A stretch of 64,000 nucleotides of DNA, from NCBI GenBank assembly GCA_029891385.1, contig CM057233.1, positions 54,452,063-54,516,062 on the forward strand, read 5' to 3'. The DNA is from Erythroxylum novogranatense (Eukaryota; Streptophyta; Magnoliopsida; Malpighiales; Erythroxylaceae). A program made the position numbers and the translations under genes. This document shows positions 32,055 through 46,862 of this stretch, piece after piece (the first letter of the stretch is position 1; each line of letters opens with the position of its first letter). The notes under the pieces were generated by a model. The model was not told the origin of the DNA. It saw nothing but the letters and a program-made list of their open reading frames with translations, and made no database searches.

Positions 32055-34327
32055 CATGATGTGAAGTGGCAGATGAAAACATTGTTTGATAAACATCAAT
32101 TTGAGAAAGATAGAAGGGGAAGATTGAATCTTGAAATTGGTAGTGGAAGTTCATTTCCCGGTTTTCGTGGTGATTATGGAGATGTTGAAGGTGGAAGTGG
32201 TAGTGGTACTGGTAGTGTTCCGTCTCATCCTCAGGATCCTGCAGAATCTGAAGTGAGGAAGAGAAGAAGGCAGTTGTCTGGTTTCTTTGCACCACGAACA
32301 ACTCCTGAAGCCCAACCTTCAATTCATAGTGCAATGCGCAAAAGATGCACTCCTGATGTGGATATGGCAGTAGCTAGATGGTGGTATGATACAGGTTCGT
32401 CATTTAATGCTCCTCAATCATATTATTATCAACCTATGATAGATGCCATAGTCTCTTATGGTCTAGGATACAAAGGGCCATCGGTTGATGACTTAAGAGG
32501 TAAACTTTTGATTTGTGCTGTGTTTGAAATGAGAACTTATTTGGCTGAAAGAAGAGTGAATTGGGGTGTTAATGGCTGCTCAATTATGTGTGATGGTTGG
32601 ACAAATAGGAGACAAGAGCCTATTATAAATTTTTTGGTTTATTGTTTTAATGGCTCTATGTTTTTAAAATCGATTGATGCATCTGGCCTGATTAGAACTG
32701 CTGATACTTTGTTTATGATATTTGATCAAGTTGTGAATAAAGTAGGGGTGGAAAACATTGTTCAGTTTATTACTGACAATGATTCCGCTTATAAAATGGC
32801 AAGGCTAAGGTTGCAGAGAACCTATAATTCATTTTTTTGGACTCTTTGTATTACACATTGCATTGACTTAATACTGGAGGATATAGGAAATCCTAGGTAT
32901 TTTCCTGTTTTTGATGAGACCATGCAGAAGGCAAAAAAGGTGACAAAATTTATTTATAATCGCGCATGGGTTTTAAATTTGATGAGAAGGAAATTTACCA
33001 ATGGTAGGAATTTGTATTAAGCCTACTTTGTGACAAGATTTGCAACAAATTTCTTATCACTTCAGTCTTTTCTTTCGTTGAGGAAGGAGTTTAGGCAAAT
33101 GTTTACAAGTGATAAGTGGGTTACATCTCAACATGCTAGGTCTAATGCTAGAATGGAGGTTTGTAGTATCATACTGGAAGATAGGGAATTTTGGTCGCAA
33201 TGTCAATTCGTTATCCGAGTTTGTGAGCCTTTGGTAAGGGTGCTTCGGTTGGTTGATAGTGAAGAAAAGCCAACAATGGGTTATATTTTTGATGCTATGG
33301 AGAGAGCAACGGAAGCAATCAAGGCCAATCTGAAAATATGTCTTCTTTATACCAACCATATATCTCAGTCATTAATGAGAGAAAGAGAAAACAACTTTCT
33401 TTTCCATTGTTTGTAGCTGGGGCATTTTTTAATCCTAGTGTGTATTTTTTACTGGATGTTGAAAAGCAAGCTGAAGTTAGTAAAGGAATGTTCATCACAA
33501 TTACAACAATTGTTCCTCATGACTCAATACAAGTTGTTTTAACCACACAAATGGAGACTTATAAGTTCTCTTATGGAGATTTTGGAATGTCGGTCGCTAT
33601 TCAACAAAGAGGACTTCTTTCTCCAGGTATTACTTATTTCCTATTTCTTATTTGTTGAAAATTATTTATCACTTTATGTTGTTCATAACACTACTTTTGT
33701 TTTCTTATAACTTGCAGTTGCTTGGTGGGATCTTTTCGGATGTAGTGTTTCAGAATTGAGAAGGTTTGCGATTCGAATTTTAAGTCAATTTGTGAGTGCA
33801 ACTGGGTGTGAACGAAACTGGAGCACATTTGAATTTATCCATTCTAAGAAAAGGAATAGATTGGAGCATAAGAGGTTAAATGATTTGGTTTATGTTCATT
33901 ACAATTTAAAGCTTCGGAAAAGGTATGTTATTTTCATTATTTTCATTATTAATTTTGATATAATTTCTTATAATTTTCTAATAATTAAATGTAATTATTT
34001 ACTAGGACTCTTAGTAGCACAAGTTGTTCAAATGATCCAATTGCGATTAATAATATTGATATTTTGGCAAATTGGGTTTCTGAAGAACCCAATTTGGTTG
34101 ATGTGAGTGATTTGAATTTGAAAGATGATCTTGGATGGGAAAGCATTGACATGTCATTTGGTGCATTAAATTTGAATGATGATGATGATGAAGCTCTTCT
34201 AAATGATGAGAATTTTGTACCAAATGATCGATGGGAATTGATGCATTTCAAGCGGTATCCGCCATCGACGATTAATTTCGTGTTTTATTTTCCTCTTCTT
34301 TTAATTTTACTTGTATTTGATCATTGA
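32055..34327 (+). pseudogene. hAT transposase, DUF659-like core and dimerisation domain
   Basis: Reading on from the BED finger, the frame gives a Gly/Ser-rich linker, then CTPDVDMAVARWWYDTGSSF, WTNRRQEPIINFLVYCFNG and FITDNDSAYKMARLRLQ, the DUF659-like region of plant hAT transposases. An in-frame TAA at 33018-33020 and a frameshift near 33335 break it. A probable intron (33633-33718; ccag|gtatta to cttgcag) precedes LRRFAIRILSQFVSATGCER and NWSTFEFIHSKKRNRLEHKR, the C-terminal dimerisation domain. A second intron (about 33922-34006) leads to an acidic tail with DDDDEALLNDE, ending at TGA 34325-34327. Confidence 0.9.
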
Positions 34328-34489
34328 TGTTTATGTTAAATTATATGTATGTAATGTAACTGTAATATTTTTGTTTCAGGTTCAACTTCTACTTGATTGC
34401 TTATTCGTCATCAACTCTTTTTGTAATATTTATTGTTCTTTGTTTTGAATCTTTTGATGTAAATATGTAATATTATTTATTATAATAAT

Positions 34490-37005
<2,516 letters not shown>

Positions 37006-38220
37006 AATTGTCCTTGAATTTTTGAAAATTACAAAATAATCTATTGTCATATTGTAAAGTTGTAGATTATTTAATTTATATCTTATTCATTTTAGTTTAT
37101 ATATATCTTTATTATATTTTAATTATTTCTATATATAATAATTATCTATATATAATATATATCAATATATAATAATTATCTAAATATAATAAGTAATTGT
37201 AAAATAATGAAAATAATTCAAAATTTTGAATTATTAATTATTTTCTATTTAATCAAAATTTTGAATTATTTTTTAAAATTGTTGTTTTTCACATTCCATT
37301 TCGTTTAATATATAAAATTAATTTAATAATTATGAATAAATATAATTAATTTTAAAATATAATTTTAAAATATATAAATTTTGATTTAATAATTTAAAAT
37401 ATATAAAATAAATATTAGTTTATAAATAATAATTTTAAAATTATTTATTTCATAAAATAAATAATTTTAAAATTATTATTTATAAACTAATTTATTAGTA
37501 TTTATTAATAAATATTATATAAAATATTTAAATAAATTTAAATAAAATAATTTATTAGTAATAAAAATAAAAAAATTATTTTTAAGTTTTATTTAATTTA
37601 TAATTATTATTAGTAATAAAATATTTATTATTATTTTAAAAACTTTGAAAAAAAAGGGGGAATAAGAGGTGGGTGGGAGGGAGGGAACAAAGATACGCAG
37701 GGTTTGATTTCTACGACACCTCTTAAAAACTTGTTCCAAACAATCCCGATGATCAAAATAAAACCCAGATAAACGAGCAATCAACACGCCACAATTGAGA
37801 AAACAATTGATAAGTGAAAAAATGGTTCGAAAAGTAACAAGAACAAGAGAATGATGTTTCTTTCTATCGAAGCCTACGACTTTTTTACAATTTTGATCTA
37901 AAAGTGCTTTAAAAAACTCTAAAACATAAGTATTTATACATAAGTCAAATAATAAAAAGTTGGGCTAAAATATATGAAAGCCTAAAATAAAACGAAGTCC
38001 AAAAATTAAATAAATAGGTTTGATAACTTCTTAAGCTTAAGTAATGAAGCATTAAATAGCTCAAATCTTCGTATTTTCAAGCTCTAGGTATATCCGGTCC
38101 AAAGATTTGAATTAAGTGGATTAGTTTGAGCTTAATTTCATTAAATTCTCCTCCAATAAGTTCAGAGTTCGCCATCTTCTCAAGATCCATACTCTTGCTC
38201 ACATAAAAAACTGTCACCAT
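37006..38220. other. AT-rich spacer with a 45-bp-arm hairpin
   Basis: No gene was recognised. At 37408-37497 the sequence ttagtttataaataataatt extends into a nearly perfect inverted repeat centred near 37451 (arms about 45 bp, AT only). A purine-rich ggtgggtgggagggaggg stretch lies near 37669-37685. The part 37690-38220 has mixed composition and might be an old LTR, but nothing supports a specific call. Confidence 0.5.
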
Positions 38221-38264
38221 ATTCGTCGCCCACCTTGCTTCGCTACTTCACCATGGCATCGACA

Positions 38265-40640
38265 AGTCTTACACCCTCACCATCCCCATTGTCAATGTCA
38301 CCGCAGGCCTCTTGACAGTGATGGTGTCGGGAGCTATGAGTGGGTTAGAGACTATTTCTTAGCTCATTTGGGGTAACCCTCAAGTGTGCCTTGTAGGCTG
38401 CATATATGACACTCTCCTTTCTATGGACATTATGGGTTATTGCTCGATACTACATGGAATTACTACGATGTGGAGCATATTATAAGGACTATTAGAGCTA
38501 TAAGTGCTAATAAAATGAATAAGTTCCATTGGCATATAGCAGACTCTTATTCCTTTCATTTGGTTTTACCTTTTGAGCCTGAACTTGCAGCCAAAGGATC
38601 TTATGGAAGTAATATAAAGTACTCTCTAAATGAGTTGTCAAGATTGTTGAGTTCAGTTTGTAACATGGAGTTAGAGTTCCAATGGAAATTGATCCTTCTA
38701 GTTAGTTTCTCTTAACTAGTGTCTTTTTTATGCTCACATATTAGTTATTTATGCTCAGACATGGATTCCTCGTCATTAAGAGTGTATTTAGGGTGTGAAG
38801 TCCATGCTTGTCAACAAAAAAGGCATATAATATGGGATTCCAATTGTCCTGGGTTCATCAATATTACCTGTGATTCTTCTTTTCCTTTTGTTGACTTTTT
38901 TTGGTTGATAGAAGCTTGTTTTGAAGTAGAACTAGGTCTATAAACATAAATTTAATCATGTGGACCAAAATCCAAAAGAAGTAGCTTTCAAATTCTCGTG
39001 TCATGTTGTACTCACTCTTTTTACCCTTTTATTTCTTCCCATAAATTTATTATTAACCTTTATTGACAGACATCTTGGTTTTTAGCTTTTTCTTTTTCCT
39101 TTCGTGAACTCAAGTTTCCAAATCGATGTTACTTAGCAACAATCAGGAAACCATAATGAAATTTCCATTCTTGTTATTTTTGTTGTTATTTTTCGTTTTC
39201 CTTACATGTTGCGTATGTTGTTGTATCTAGATTCTAGATTCTCACTCTCTATAAAGAATTAGACTAGATAAGTAAGCATGGTAACTGAGAATGAACACGT
39301 TACATTCTTTAATTTTGCTTGCTTGTTTATACTAATAAGATAAGAAATTACAACTTTAAAATAAATTATAAATAATTATACATTTTATTCCTAATTCAGA
39401 TATAATTTGAAATTAAATATCAAGAACAATAAATGAACAATCTATAAAAATGAAATATTTCTCTCACATTTATTTATCATAATTTCTTTTTTCTTCTTTT
39501 TTCATGTTTCATACTGAAACTCTTTATTTAATAATTTATATTATAAAATAAGTTTATTTTGTTTTTAAATTTTATTCTTATAAAAATCATACACAATTAT
39601 TTAAAAACTAATAATTTATTGAATGATTCAAATAATTTCAATTATTTATTTATTAACTACAAAATTTTATTAAACAAAAGATTAAAAGAGAAATTTGTCC
39701 AAAATGTAACATGTATAGTTGTGGTGATGCTATCATAATACAGGAGTAAATAAGTCTTTTGAATACAGGGACATAATGTACACTAGAAAAAGCATAGGGG
39801 TTAAATGTAGTTTTGGCTTTAAATTGTTTAAAATAGTACATTATACTATTGAATAAATTATTTTGTGTTATAAAATTATTATTTTGACTTATGTTTATTA
39901 AAATAAATTAATAATAAATATAATTTTAAATGAGTAAAACTAATAATTAAAAGCTGAATCGATTTAGTCAGTTCAATCGTAAAAATCTTAAACTTTATAA
40001 CTTTTAATTTAATATATTTTATTAACTCTTATTATTAAAAATCGATCAATATACTAATAAATCGATGAATTTTATAAATTAATAAATTCTTATAAATTTT
40101 AATTTAATAATCTTTTTCAACTTCAAATTCTTTACAATATCTTTTAATCATGTTTCAAATTTTTATTTTATTTAATATTTAAACAGTTTTACAATGATTT
40201 AATATTGGTTGAATCTTTAAATCTTAAACCTCTTATTTTATCGATTTAATTTTCGTTTCAAATTTTAAAACATTATTAACCTATGATACAGAATTGGAAA
40301 AGTAATGCCTAATTTTGTGGCATAGAACTCATTAACAGGCTCTGCTTATTTTCAAGTGTTTATAATAAATGTTGGATCATCCATATGGTCATGGGGTATT
40401 TGAGCATCAAATTCTTTGCGGGACAGGATCATAGGCTGCAGCCTATCTAGTAATTGTGGCATGTACAAACATGTTATAGTAGTTGGCTAGGACTGATTGG
40501 TTTGATCGGGTTGCATCTAAGCCAAAAACTGGCGACGAAAGCCTATCAAGTACTTAAAAATGTGATTGATGATGTAGTCACCTTGTGTCTCGAGCCATTT
40601 TATTATAGAGGTGTTGATAAGATCATATTATCGCACGGAT
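38265..40640 (+). pseudogene. beta-hexosaminidase (GH20) pseudogene in two pieces
   Basis: Piece one (38265-38715) reads, across frameshifts, VTAGLLTVMVSGAMSGLET, then NYYDVEHIIRTIRAISANKM, NKFHWHIADSYSF and LPFEPELAAKGSYGSN, which is the N-terminal and early catalytic part of plant hexosaminidases (N-acetyl-beta-hexosaminide hydrolysis). Piece two (about 40440-40640) reads AAYLVIVACTNM and then VLKNVIDDVVTLCLEPFYYR GVDKIIL in pieces. Here the family's His-x-Gly-x-Asp-Glu catalytic block has become Tyr-Arg-Gly-Val-Asp-Lys, so the catalytic Glu is lost. The 1.7 kb between them has no matching sequence. The C-terminal third is missing because the copy ends at the SINE at 40633. Confidence 0.75.
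38720..40375. other. AT-rich sequence inside the hexosaminidase pseudogene
   Basis: This separates the two hexosaminidase pieces. It has no recognised coding region. It could be a degraded insertion, since related plant genes are often intronless over this part, although I could not identify ends or a target duplication. Confidence 0.4.
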
Positions 40641-40915
40641 AGCTCAGTTGGTCATTGAGAAGGAAAGTGAGTCTAAGGTCTTAGGTTTGAATCTCGGTAG
40701 TAGCAATATGGAACTTATCCAATGTGGTGATTCTTTGCGCGCACAGAATACTGGGCTGCCTTTGAAACTGGCTGAGATCAAACCGTGATTTATCTCCCTC
40801 ATATAATATTGGGCCGAAATGTGGGGGCTCCTAGGGTGAGGATTCCACCTTTTGAGTCCAAGGGTGTTGGAAGAGCGATATAGCCATTTTGGCATTCCTA
40901 TCTAACATTGGAACC
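40633..40915 (+). mobile_element. tRNA-derived SINE
   Basis: The 5' head looks like a tRNA: A-box tagctcagttgg at 40640-40651 and B-box-like ggtttgaatctc at 40684-40695, spaced 33 bp, the internal RNA polymerase III promoter arrangement. The arms cannot form a tRNA cloverleaf acceptor stem, so it is not a tRNA gene. A unique body of about 200 bp follows. The 3' end and target duplication are not resolved. It terminates the hexosaminidase pseudogene. Confidence 0.65.
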
Positions 40916-40959
40916 ATTAGTCAACTCCATGAGGTGTTTTTGAACTTTATCTTGCCTTA

Positions 40960-42360
40960 GGCTCTGTTTGTTTGGAGGGTTATTAATGGAATGGAATGAA
41001 ACGTAATACAGTTCCATCGTTTGTTTGAAGGTTTTATAATGGAATGGAATGGAATGGGATGGAAGCGGAGGTTTTCATGTTACGTTCTATTCCATCCTAA
41101 ACAGTGAAAATAAGAAACCTCCGATTTGGGGAGTTTAGGATGAAACGTAACCTAATAAATACATACTACCTAATATACCCTCAACAATTCTTTTTAATAT
41201 CAACTCTGACCAAATCATAATATTAATATATCAAATAGAATATAGTAATATTTAATATAATAAAATTTATTAAATAATTAATAATAATATTTTCATATTA
41301 TTAATAATAAATTATTTATATTTAATAATAAAATTTATTTATTTATTTTATTTATATATTTTAATAATAATTTTTACATATTTTCTATTTTCATTAATAA
41401 AAAATATATTAAAATTATTCTTGTTTGTATATATTAATATTTAATATAATAAATTTTATTAAATAATTAATACTAATATTTTTATATTATTAATAATAGA
41501 TTATATATATTTAATAATAAAATTTTATATTTTATATTTAAAATTTATTTATTTATTTTATTTATATAAAATATATAAAACAATTAAATAATAATTTTTA
41601 TATATTTTTATTTTCATTAATAAAATATATATTAAAATTATTCTTATTTGTATATATTTCTATATAAATAAAATAAATAAATAAATTATTTTTATTTAAA
41701 AATTTAATATAATAAAATTTATTAAATAATCAATAATAATAATTTATATAATTAATAATAAATTGTATATAATTAAAAATAAATAAAATTTTTATTAATG
41801 AAAATAGAAAATATATTTAAAAATTATTCTTTAATTGTTTGTATATATTTCTATATAAATGAAAATAAAATAAATTATTTATATATATAAATCACCTAGA
41901 ATAGAATAGAATAAAATAAAATATATTAAATAATTAATAATAAATTGTATACAATTAATAATAAATTTAATAAAAAATTATTAATGAAAATATAAAATAT
42001 GTAAAAAATATATTCTTTAATTGTTTTATATAAATAAATTATTTTAATATAAATCATATAAAATAAAATAAAATAAAATATATTAAATAATTAATATTAA
42101 TATTTTATATAATTAATAATAAAATAATAAATCTCCTACAACAATCATTTTAATATAAAGGGTATAAAAGTCATTTATTATACATTACATTACATTCCAT
42201 CCATCTTCCAAACAATGTTTCATTACATTACATTATGAACCCTTCCATCCTTCCCAAACAACTTTTTACTATATTACATTCCATTCCATTATAAACCATT
42301 CCATTCCCTTCCCTTCTATTCTATTCCATTCCATTAATTAACATTCAACCAAACAGGGCC
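40960..42360. mobile_element. Tourist/PIF-Harbinger-like non-autonomous element
   Basis: Terminal inverted repeats ggctctgtttgtttg (left) and caaccaaacagggcc (right) are flanked by a 3-bp tta duplication at 40957-40959 and 42361-42363, the signature of PIF/Harbinger elements. Subterminal regions carry inverted aatggaatggaat/attccattccatt tracts over about 85 bp. The interior is very AT-rich with repeated ttaataataaat phrases and encodes nothing. Confidence 0.85.
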
Positions 42361-42363
42361 TTA

Positions 42364-42674
42364 GTTGCAATTGGTCACGTTCATTTCCACCTTTTGAGTT
42401 GGCCAATAATTTTTCGAATTTCTCGCATTAAATTTAAAATATTTTCAAATTTTATAAATTTTAAATAAATTTGAAATTTATATTTAAAATATATTTAAAA
42501 TAAATATTAATTTATAAATAAAATTTAAATTTAAATTATTTATTTTATACAATAAAAATTATTTAATAAATATTACATAGGTGATTGAAATAAATTTATT
42601 TTAAGTGTTATTTGATATGTAATTATTATGATAAAAATAAAATTATATTAAAATTAACAATCAAATAATTTTTT
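42364..42674. other. AT-rich spacer
   Basis: Nothing was recognised apart from low-complexity A/T sequence between two MITE-like elements. Confidence 0.5.
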
Positions 42675-42930
42675 TTATAAAAACATAGATGATTTCACGT
42701 GAAGTTTTTGTGCGTACTTTGGTTAATTTCGATGCTTCTATCATAAAAATACTTTTTAGTTTTATTTTATTTTATTTTAAATAAAATATTTTTAGTTTTA
42801 GTTTTAGTTTTAGTTTTAATTTTATTTTATTTAAAATAAAATTAAAACTAAAAATATTTTATGACAGAAGCATCGAAAATTAACCAAAGTACGCACAAAA
42901 ACTCCACATGAAATCATCTCTGCTTTTTAT
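42675..42930. mobile_element. foldback (hairpin) MITE upstream of HISN2
   Basis: Arms of about 90-100 bp are inverted copies: gatgatttcacgtgaagttt and gtgcgtactttggttaattt on the left match the reverse complement on the right with few mismatches. The centre is alternating tttagttttag / attttatttaaaataaaat. The outer ends read ataaaaacatagatg and catctctgctttttat. It ends about 195 bp upstream of the HISN2 TATA box. No clear target duplication was found. Confidence 0.8.
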
Positions 42931-43033
42931 GGTGTTTGTATCATTTAATTTTATTTAAATATTTATATGAGATAATTTTTAATAAAACATGGTAAAATTC
43001 AATAATGGTTTCGATAACAGAGAACTTGTTCTC

Positions 43034-43132
43034 AAAAACCCTACATTTCGATAAAGCCCACCAGAAAGCCCTTTCCGCCACCTGTTACTTGTCAGTTTTC
43101 TCTTAAAACCCTAGTTTACAATTCTTTATAAG
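43034..43132 (+). promoter_or_regulatory. HISN2 core promoter: telo-boxes and TATA
   Basis: Two telo-box-like sequences, aaaaaccctacattt (43034) and aaaaccctagttt (43105-43117), precede a tttataag TATA box at about 43125-43132. Telo-boxes are common in promoters of growth-linked plant genes. Transcription would start near 43155-43165. A plausible 5' UTR intron runs 43226-43350 (caaag|gtaatt to tttgcag). Confidence 0.55.
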
Positions 43133-43436
43133 AAGCCCTCGCTCATCTTCACCCCACATCAAACTTTCTTCAACTATCTGCTACACTGCAGGGGTTTCTA
43201 TATCCCACTAGTTCATATCTCAAAGGTAATTCTATGTTAATTTGTGAAGTTTTCTCCTTTCTCCTGTCTTTTTTTTTTTTTGTTTCCTCTTCTCTGTACT
43301 GTTTTAAGGTTCGAGTAACGTATCTATATGCTTTTAAATGGCATTTGCAGAGAACCCAGAACATATATAACTTCATAGGCACTTTTAAGTGGCGAATGTG
43401 CTTATAGAATCTTTGAAATTGGTCGTCTTTATAACA

Positions 43437-45540
43437 ATGGCAGTTTCTTCAGTTCAGTGCACGCGAGCTACTGTACCTTTTCCATCTATAGGACGAGTTT
43501 TCCTTTCGAACGACGGATCCGGTAGAGAAATCATCCGAAAAAGTAACAGTCTAGCAGTTTTTGGGTCGAATAAGAAACTGGACAATGATACCAAGGTATA
43601 TAAATTACTTGTTTCCTTATCACTGCTCATGTTTAAAATCCACGCTTTAATTGCATTTTAGTATATTCTTTTAATGTCTAAGATTAGACCAGATATAGTC
43701 AGGTGTCTACCGTTCTACATTGGTAGGGATCGTTACATGTCTGGAATATTAAGGAGAGGGAAGGAAATGTGATGGATGAGGTTTCTTATCTTTCTCTTAA
43801 AACCATCCCTTGAAGGTGTCCATCGTTGCCCAATAATTTACTCTTTATTGTTATTCGAGCTACATCTGGACCCTACATCTCGCTAAGCAGTCGTTCACAT
43901 TTGTGTAATATTGACGTACAGTTTCTTATTCAATGCTGTATTATTGTGTAATTCTCATTTGTTCTGGCTATATGATCAATTCATTGTAAATCTGCATTTG
44001 TGTGCAGTACTGTAATACGGTTTATGAAAACCCAAATCATATATTTCTCGTTACATTTCTGGCTGAAGGATGTAGAGATGAATATGGCAATGGAGTTTAC
44101 TTATGTTTGTATTTTCCTTAAAATATTTTCTTTGCTGCTGACTGTTACCAGCTGCATGTTAGCTATTCAGGCTACATATCAACTATCTTGTAAGGGTATT
44201 GGGGGGTTAAAGATTTTCTTTATTGTATTACTATATGAGATGCTTAAGGGTATTGGGGATTAAAGTTTTTCTTTATTGTATTACTATATGAGATGCTTTC
44301 AGGAAATAAATGGATTATTCATGAGGTTCAAAAGACCTTGATAAAGAGCGATCCTTTAGGAAGCGTGGTGATATAACAATGATACTATGGATCATAATGT
44401 ATCAGTGTTGCATTAGTCTGTTAAAGCTCAGCATTTTATCGACTCCTTATGCTTTTGCTTCTTTATTTTGTATTTAAAATATCCTTATATGTGCAACTTT
44501 GCAATTAAAATTTGAATGCCTTAAGTTGATATGTCCATAGATGTGAACTAATTATTCAACAGTCCGTTTTCAGATTGTGACATTGCTAGATAGTATTAAA
44601 TGGGATGAGAAAGGCTTGGCAGTTGCTATTGCTCAAAATGTTGACACGGGGGCCATATTAATGCAAGGATTTGTGAACAGGGATGCACTGGCTATGACAG
44701 TTTCCTCTCAGAAGGCAACATTTTACAGTCGTTCTCGCTCAACCTTGTGGACAAAGGGAGAAACCTCCAAGAATTTCATCAATGTTCAGGACATTTACCT
44801 TGATTGTGACCGTGATTCTGTATGTTCTTGATTAGACTATAGTTATTCATATGTATGGTTTTCCTCTGTACAGTTTTGAACTCATACGAACAAGATCTAT
44901 TTTAGATAATTTACCTTGGGAAGCCTGATGGACCCACTTGCCATACAGGATCTGAGACTTGCTACTATACTTCAGTTGTTGATGTTCTAGAGGATAAACA
45001 GGTCAGTGATTGAAAATTTTTCAGGAGTTTATTGACCACGTGTTGTCCTGGCTGACATATATTTGACTTGAAATGAATGTTTTATGTATTACAGGATGCG
45101 TTGAACAAGTTGGCACTAACAACTTTGTATTCTTTAGAATCCACAATTTTGCAAAGGAAAGCAGAACTAGAAAATCCTGAAATGGGAAAGGCCTCTTGGA
45201 CGAAAAGATTGTTGCATGACAAGAGTTTACTTTGTTCAAAAATCCGGTAATTTCGCATGCTTGCTAGATGTGATGTGCAGTACACTTGGGTATGTTTTTC
45301 ATGTTTTGAGGCTTTATCTTTACTATTACTTGCAGGGAAGAGGCAGATGAATTGTGTCGAACACTAGAAGAAGATGAGGATAAAACACGCACAGCTTCTG
45401 AGATGGGAGATGTACTCTATCATGCTATGGTTCTGCTTGCTCTCAAAGGCGTAAAACTTGAAGATGTGTTGGATGTTCTTCGGCACAGATTTAGTCGGTC
45501 GGGCATCGAGGAAAAGAGAAGTCGCAAGCAACAAAGCTAA
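43437..45540 (+). CDS. HISN2: histidine biosynthesis bifunctional protein hisIE (PRA-CH / PRA-PH), plastid
   Basis: It catalyses the second and third steps of histidine synthesis: pyrophosphohydrolysis of phosphoribosyl-ATP, then ring opening of phosphoribosyl-AMP. Predicted exons are 43437-43595, 44574-44819, 44906-45001, 45095-45246 and 45336-45540. All introns are GT-AG, giving a clean 285-aa frame of family-typical length. Residues 1-53 are Ser/Arg-rich with few acids, a likely chloroplast transit peptide. HisI (about 58-160) has WDEKGLAVAIAQN, the FYSRSR block, DCDRDS (130-135) and GPTCHTGSETCYY; Cys131, Cys147 and Cys154 are the expected zinc ligands and the Asp residues the metal site. 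HisE (about 168-275) has EEADE (219-223) and EMGDVLYH (240-247), the metal-binding helix motifs. The start is the ATG at 43437; an in-frame upstream GTG at 43389 is not needed. No stop or frameshift was seen. Confidence 0.95.
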
Positions 45541-46082
45541 GGATGAACTGCATGTTATCATCTTTGTAATCTAATCGATGTGAATGTTGAATAGCAGCCC
45601 CTGAAAAGAAATTTTTGTTAAATTTTAGCTGTTCAAGTGTTGTACTGCTCCACCTAGATGTGTGTTTTGATCGTGTGGAATTTGATGGAAACAGTTTTTT
45701 TGTATTATCCTTACCCTCAAGACTAAAGACAAGGCAAGGGCCTATAAATTTGGCTAAATCACAGAATCTTGGATAATTTTCTGTTCCCGCAAATCTATCT
45801 TAGGATGTACAACTTTCTCCATATAAAATACCTTGTGCACGGTGTATATTAGTCATTTGAAGTGTTCATTTGGTGGAAGCAGCTGGAGTTATAATTTATG
45901 CACATGACAACTGAAATGAAGCAATAGTGAACAACATAAGTCATGGAAGAAGGAAAGCCGACGACTAGTAATAGTAGTAGTAATCTTTAAGCTTGCTTTT
46001 GTCTTTTGACTGACTAGTAATAGTAGTAGTAATCTCTCACCACTTCACCACTTCTCAAAGATGTAGATCCATGTGTTACAAG
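45541..46082. other. HISN2 3' UTR and spacer with a short direct repeat
   Basis: The 3' UTR follows the stop; no canonical AATAAA is obvious, but AT-rich stretches near 45600-45640 could direct polyadenylation. At 45963-45987 and 46012-46036 the sequence gactagtaatagtagtagta(atct) occurs twice, 49 bp apart. Confidence 0.55.
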
Positions 46083-46226
46083 CACTGTTTTCAAATCCGG
46101 ACCGGACCGGCCGGTCCGATCGGTGACTGGTCGGTGGTCCGGTCCGAATTATGCCTCAAAACCGGTGTTCAATTGATCTGGTGTGAACCCGTCAAAATCA
46201 GTCAATTGATCGGTTTTTGACTGGTC
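46083..46226 (+). mobile_element. truncated hAT-type MITE (ccggaccggaccgg class)
   Basis: It begins cactgttttcaaatccgg and continues with repeated ccggaccgg / ccggtccgatcgg phrases and cggtttttgactggt, a composition typical of plant hAT-derived MITEs. The right end is missing because the sequence switches to a retrotransposon LTR fragment at about 46227. Confidence 0.5.
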
Positions 46227-46531
46227 ACAATAAATCTGATAGTCGTAGTCCATTCATCCGAGTATGGGCCAAGTCCTTAGTCCATCAAGTCCTTATCCTA
46301 GCTTAAGTCAATTTTCACAAGGTTCGAGACTCTACCAAAATTCACTTCAAGTTTGATCCCACTTGTTCATGCTTGCCTTAGTATTTTAGCATGCCTCCCT
46401 CATGCATGTAATCCAATTAACCTGCTGCCTAAGGTACATCTTGAAGTTCATTAAGAAGTGCTTTGAAGTTTAAGGGTCTAACAGTAGGCACTGAATTTAG
46501 TGCCTAAAAGCTAGAATTGTTGACAATTATC
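46227..46531 (-). repeat. LTR end plus flank duplicated from the 63.7-64.0 kb locus
   Basis: Positions 46227-46531 match 63711-64000 with only about six differences. They include the last part of the chromovirus LTR (ending gggtctaaca) and also the outside flank gtaggcactgaatttagtgc. The match to its own partner LTR at 49087-49342 is far weaker. Confidence 0.85.
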
Positions 46532-46599
46532 CTATTTGAAGATTTAATTGATAATCAATCATATTTTTACACTATTCTTTTCTACCTTGATGCTTTATG

Positions 46600-46862
46600 C
46601 AGTTGACATTTCTATCAGGCCATATGAGGATTGACACCACGTAAACGTGTCAATGTTGATTGCTTTGTCATAAAATCTGCCAAGTTGTCCGTTATATGAA
46701 TTTTCTACATGTCTATCGTTCCTTCTTCCACTTTCTTACAAATAAAGTAATATTGAAATTGAATGTGTTTTGTCTTTAAATAAAATTTTGGATTATTTAA
46801 AAGATGCAAAGTACGCTGGTTATCATAAAATAGAGTAATGTTCTCTTGTTTTCATTCAAGTT
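46600..46862 (-). pseudogene. Ty1/copia RNase H C-terminal fragment
   Basis: The minus strand reads NQRTLHLLNN, then KTKHIQFQYYFICKKVEEGT (family: KHIDxxYHFIREKV) and HITDNLADFMTK, with one stop between. It is the last part of copia pol, so the 3' LTR of this relic should lie to its left, around 46490-46590, where the duplicated LTR piece sits. Confidence 0.7.

Noticed and set aside
40633..40710. tRNA gene
   Set aside because: A-box and B-box are present, but the sequence cannot form the acceptor and anticodon stems. It is better explained as the head of a SINE.
43389..43661. 90-aa frame starting at GTG 43389 as the HISN2 start
   Set aside because: Plant translation would use the in-frame ATG at 43437. 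The frame's extension past 43595 reads into intron 1.
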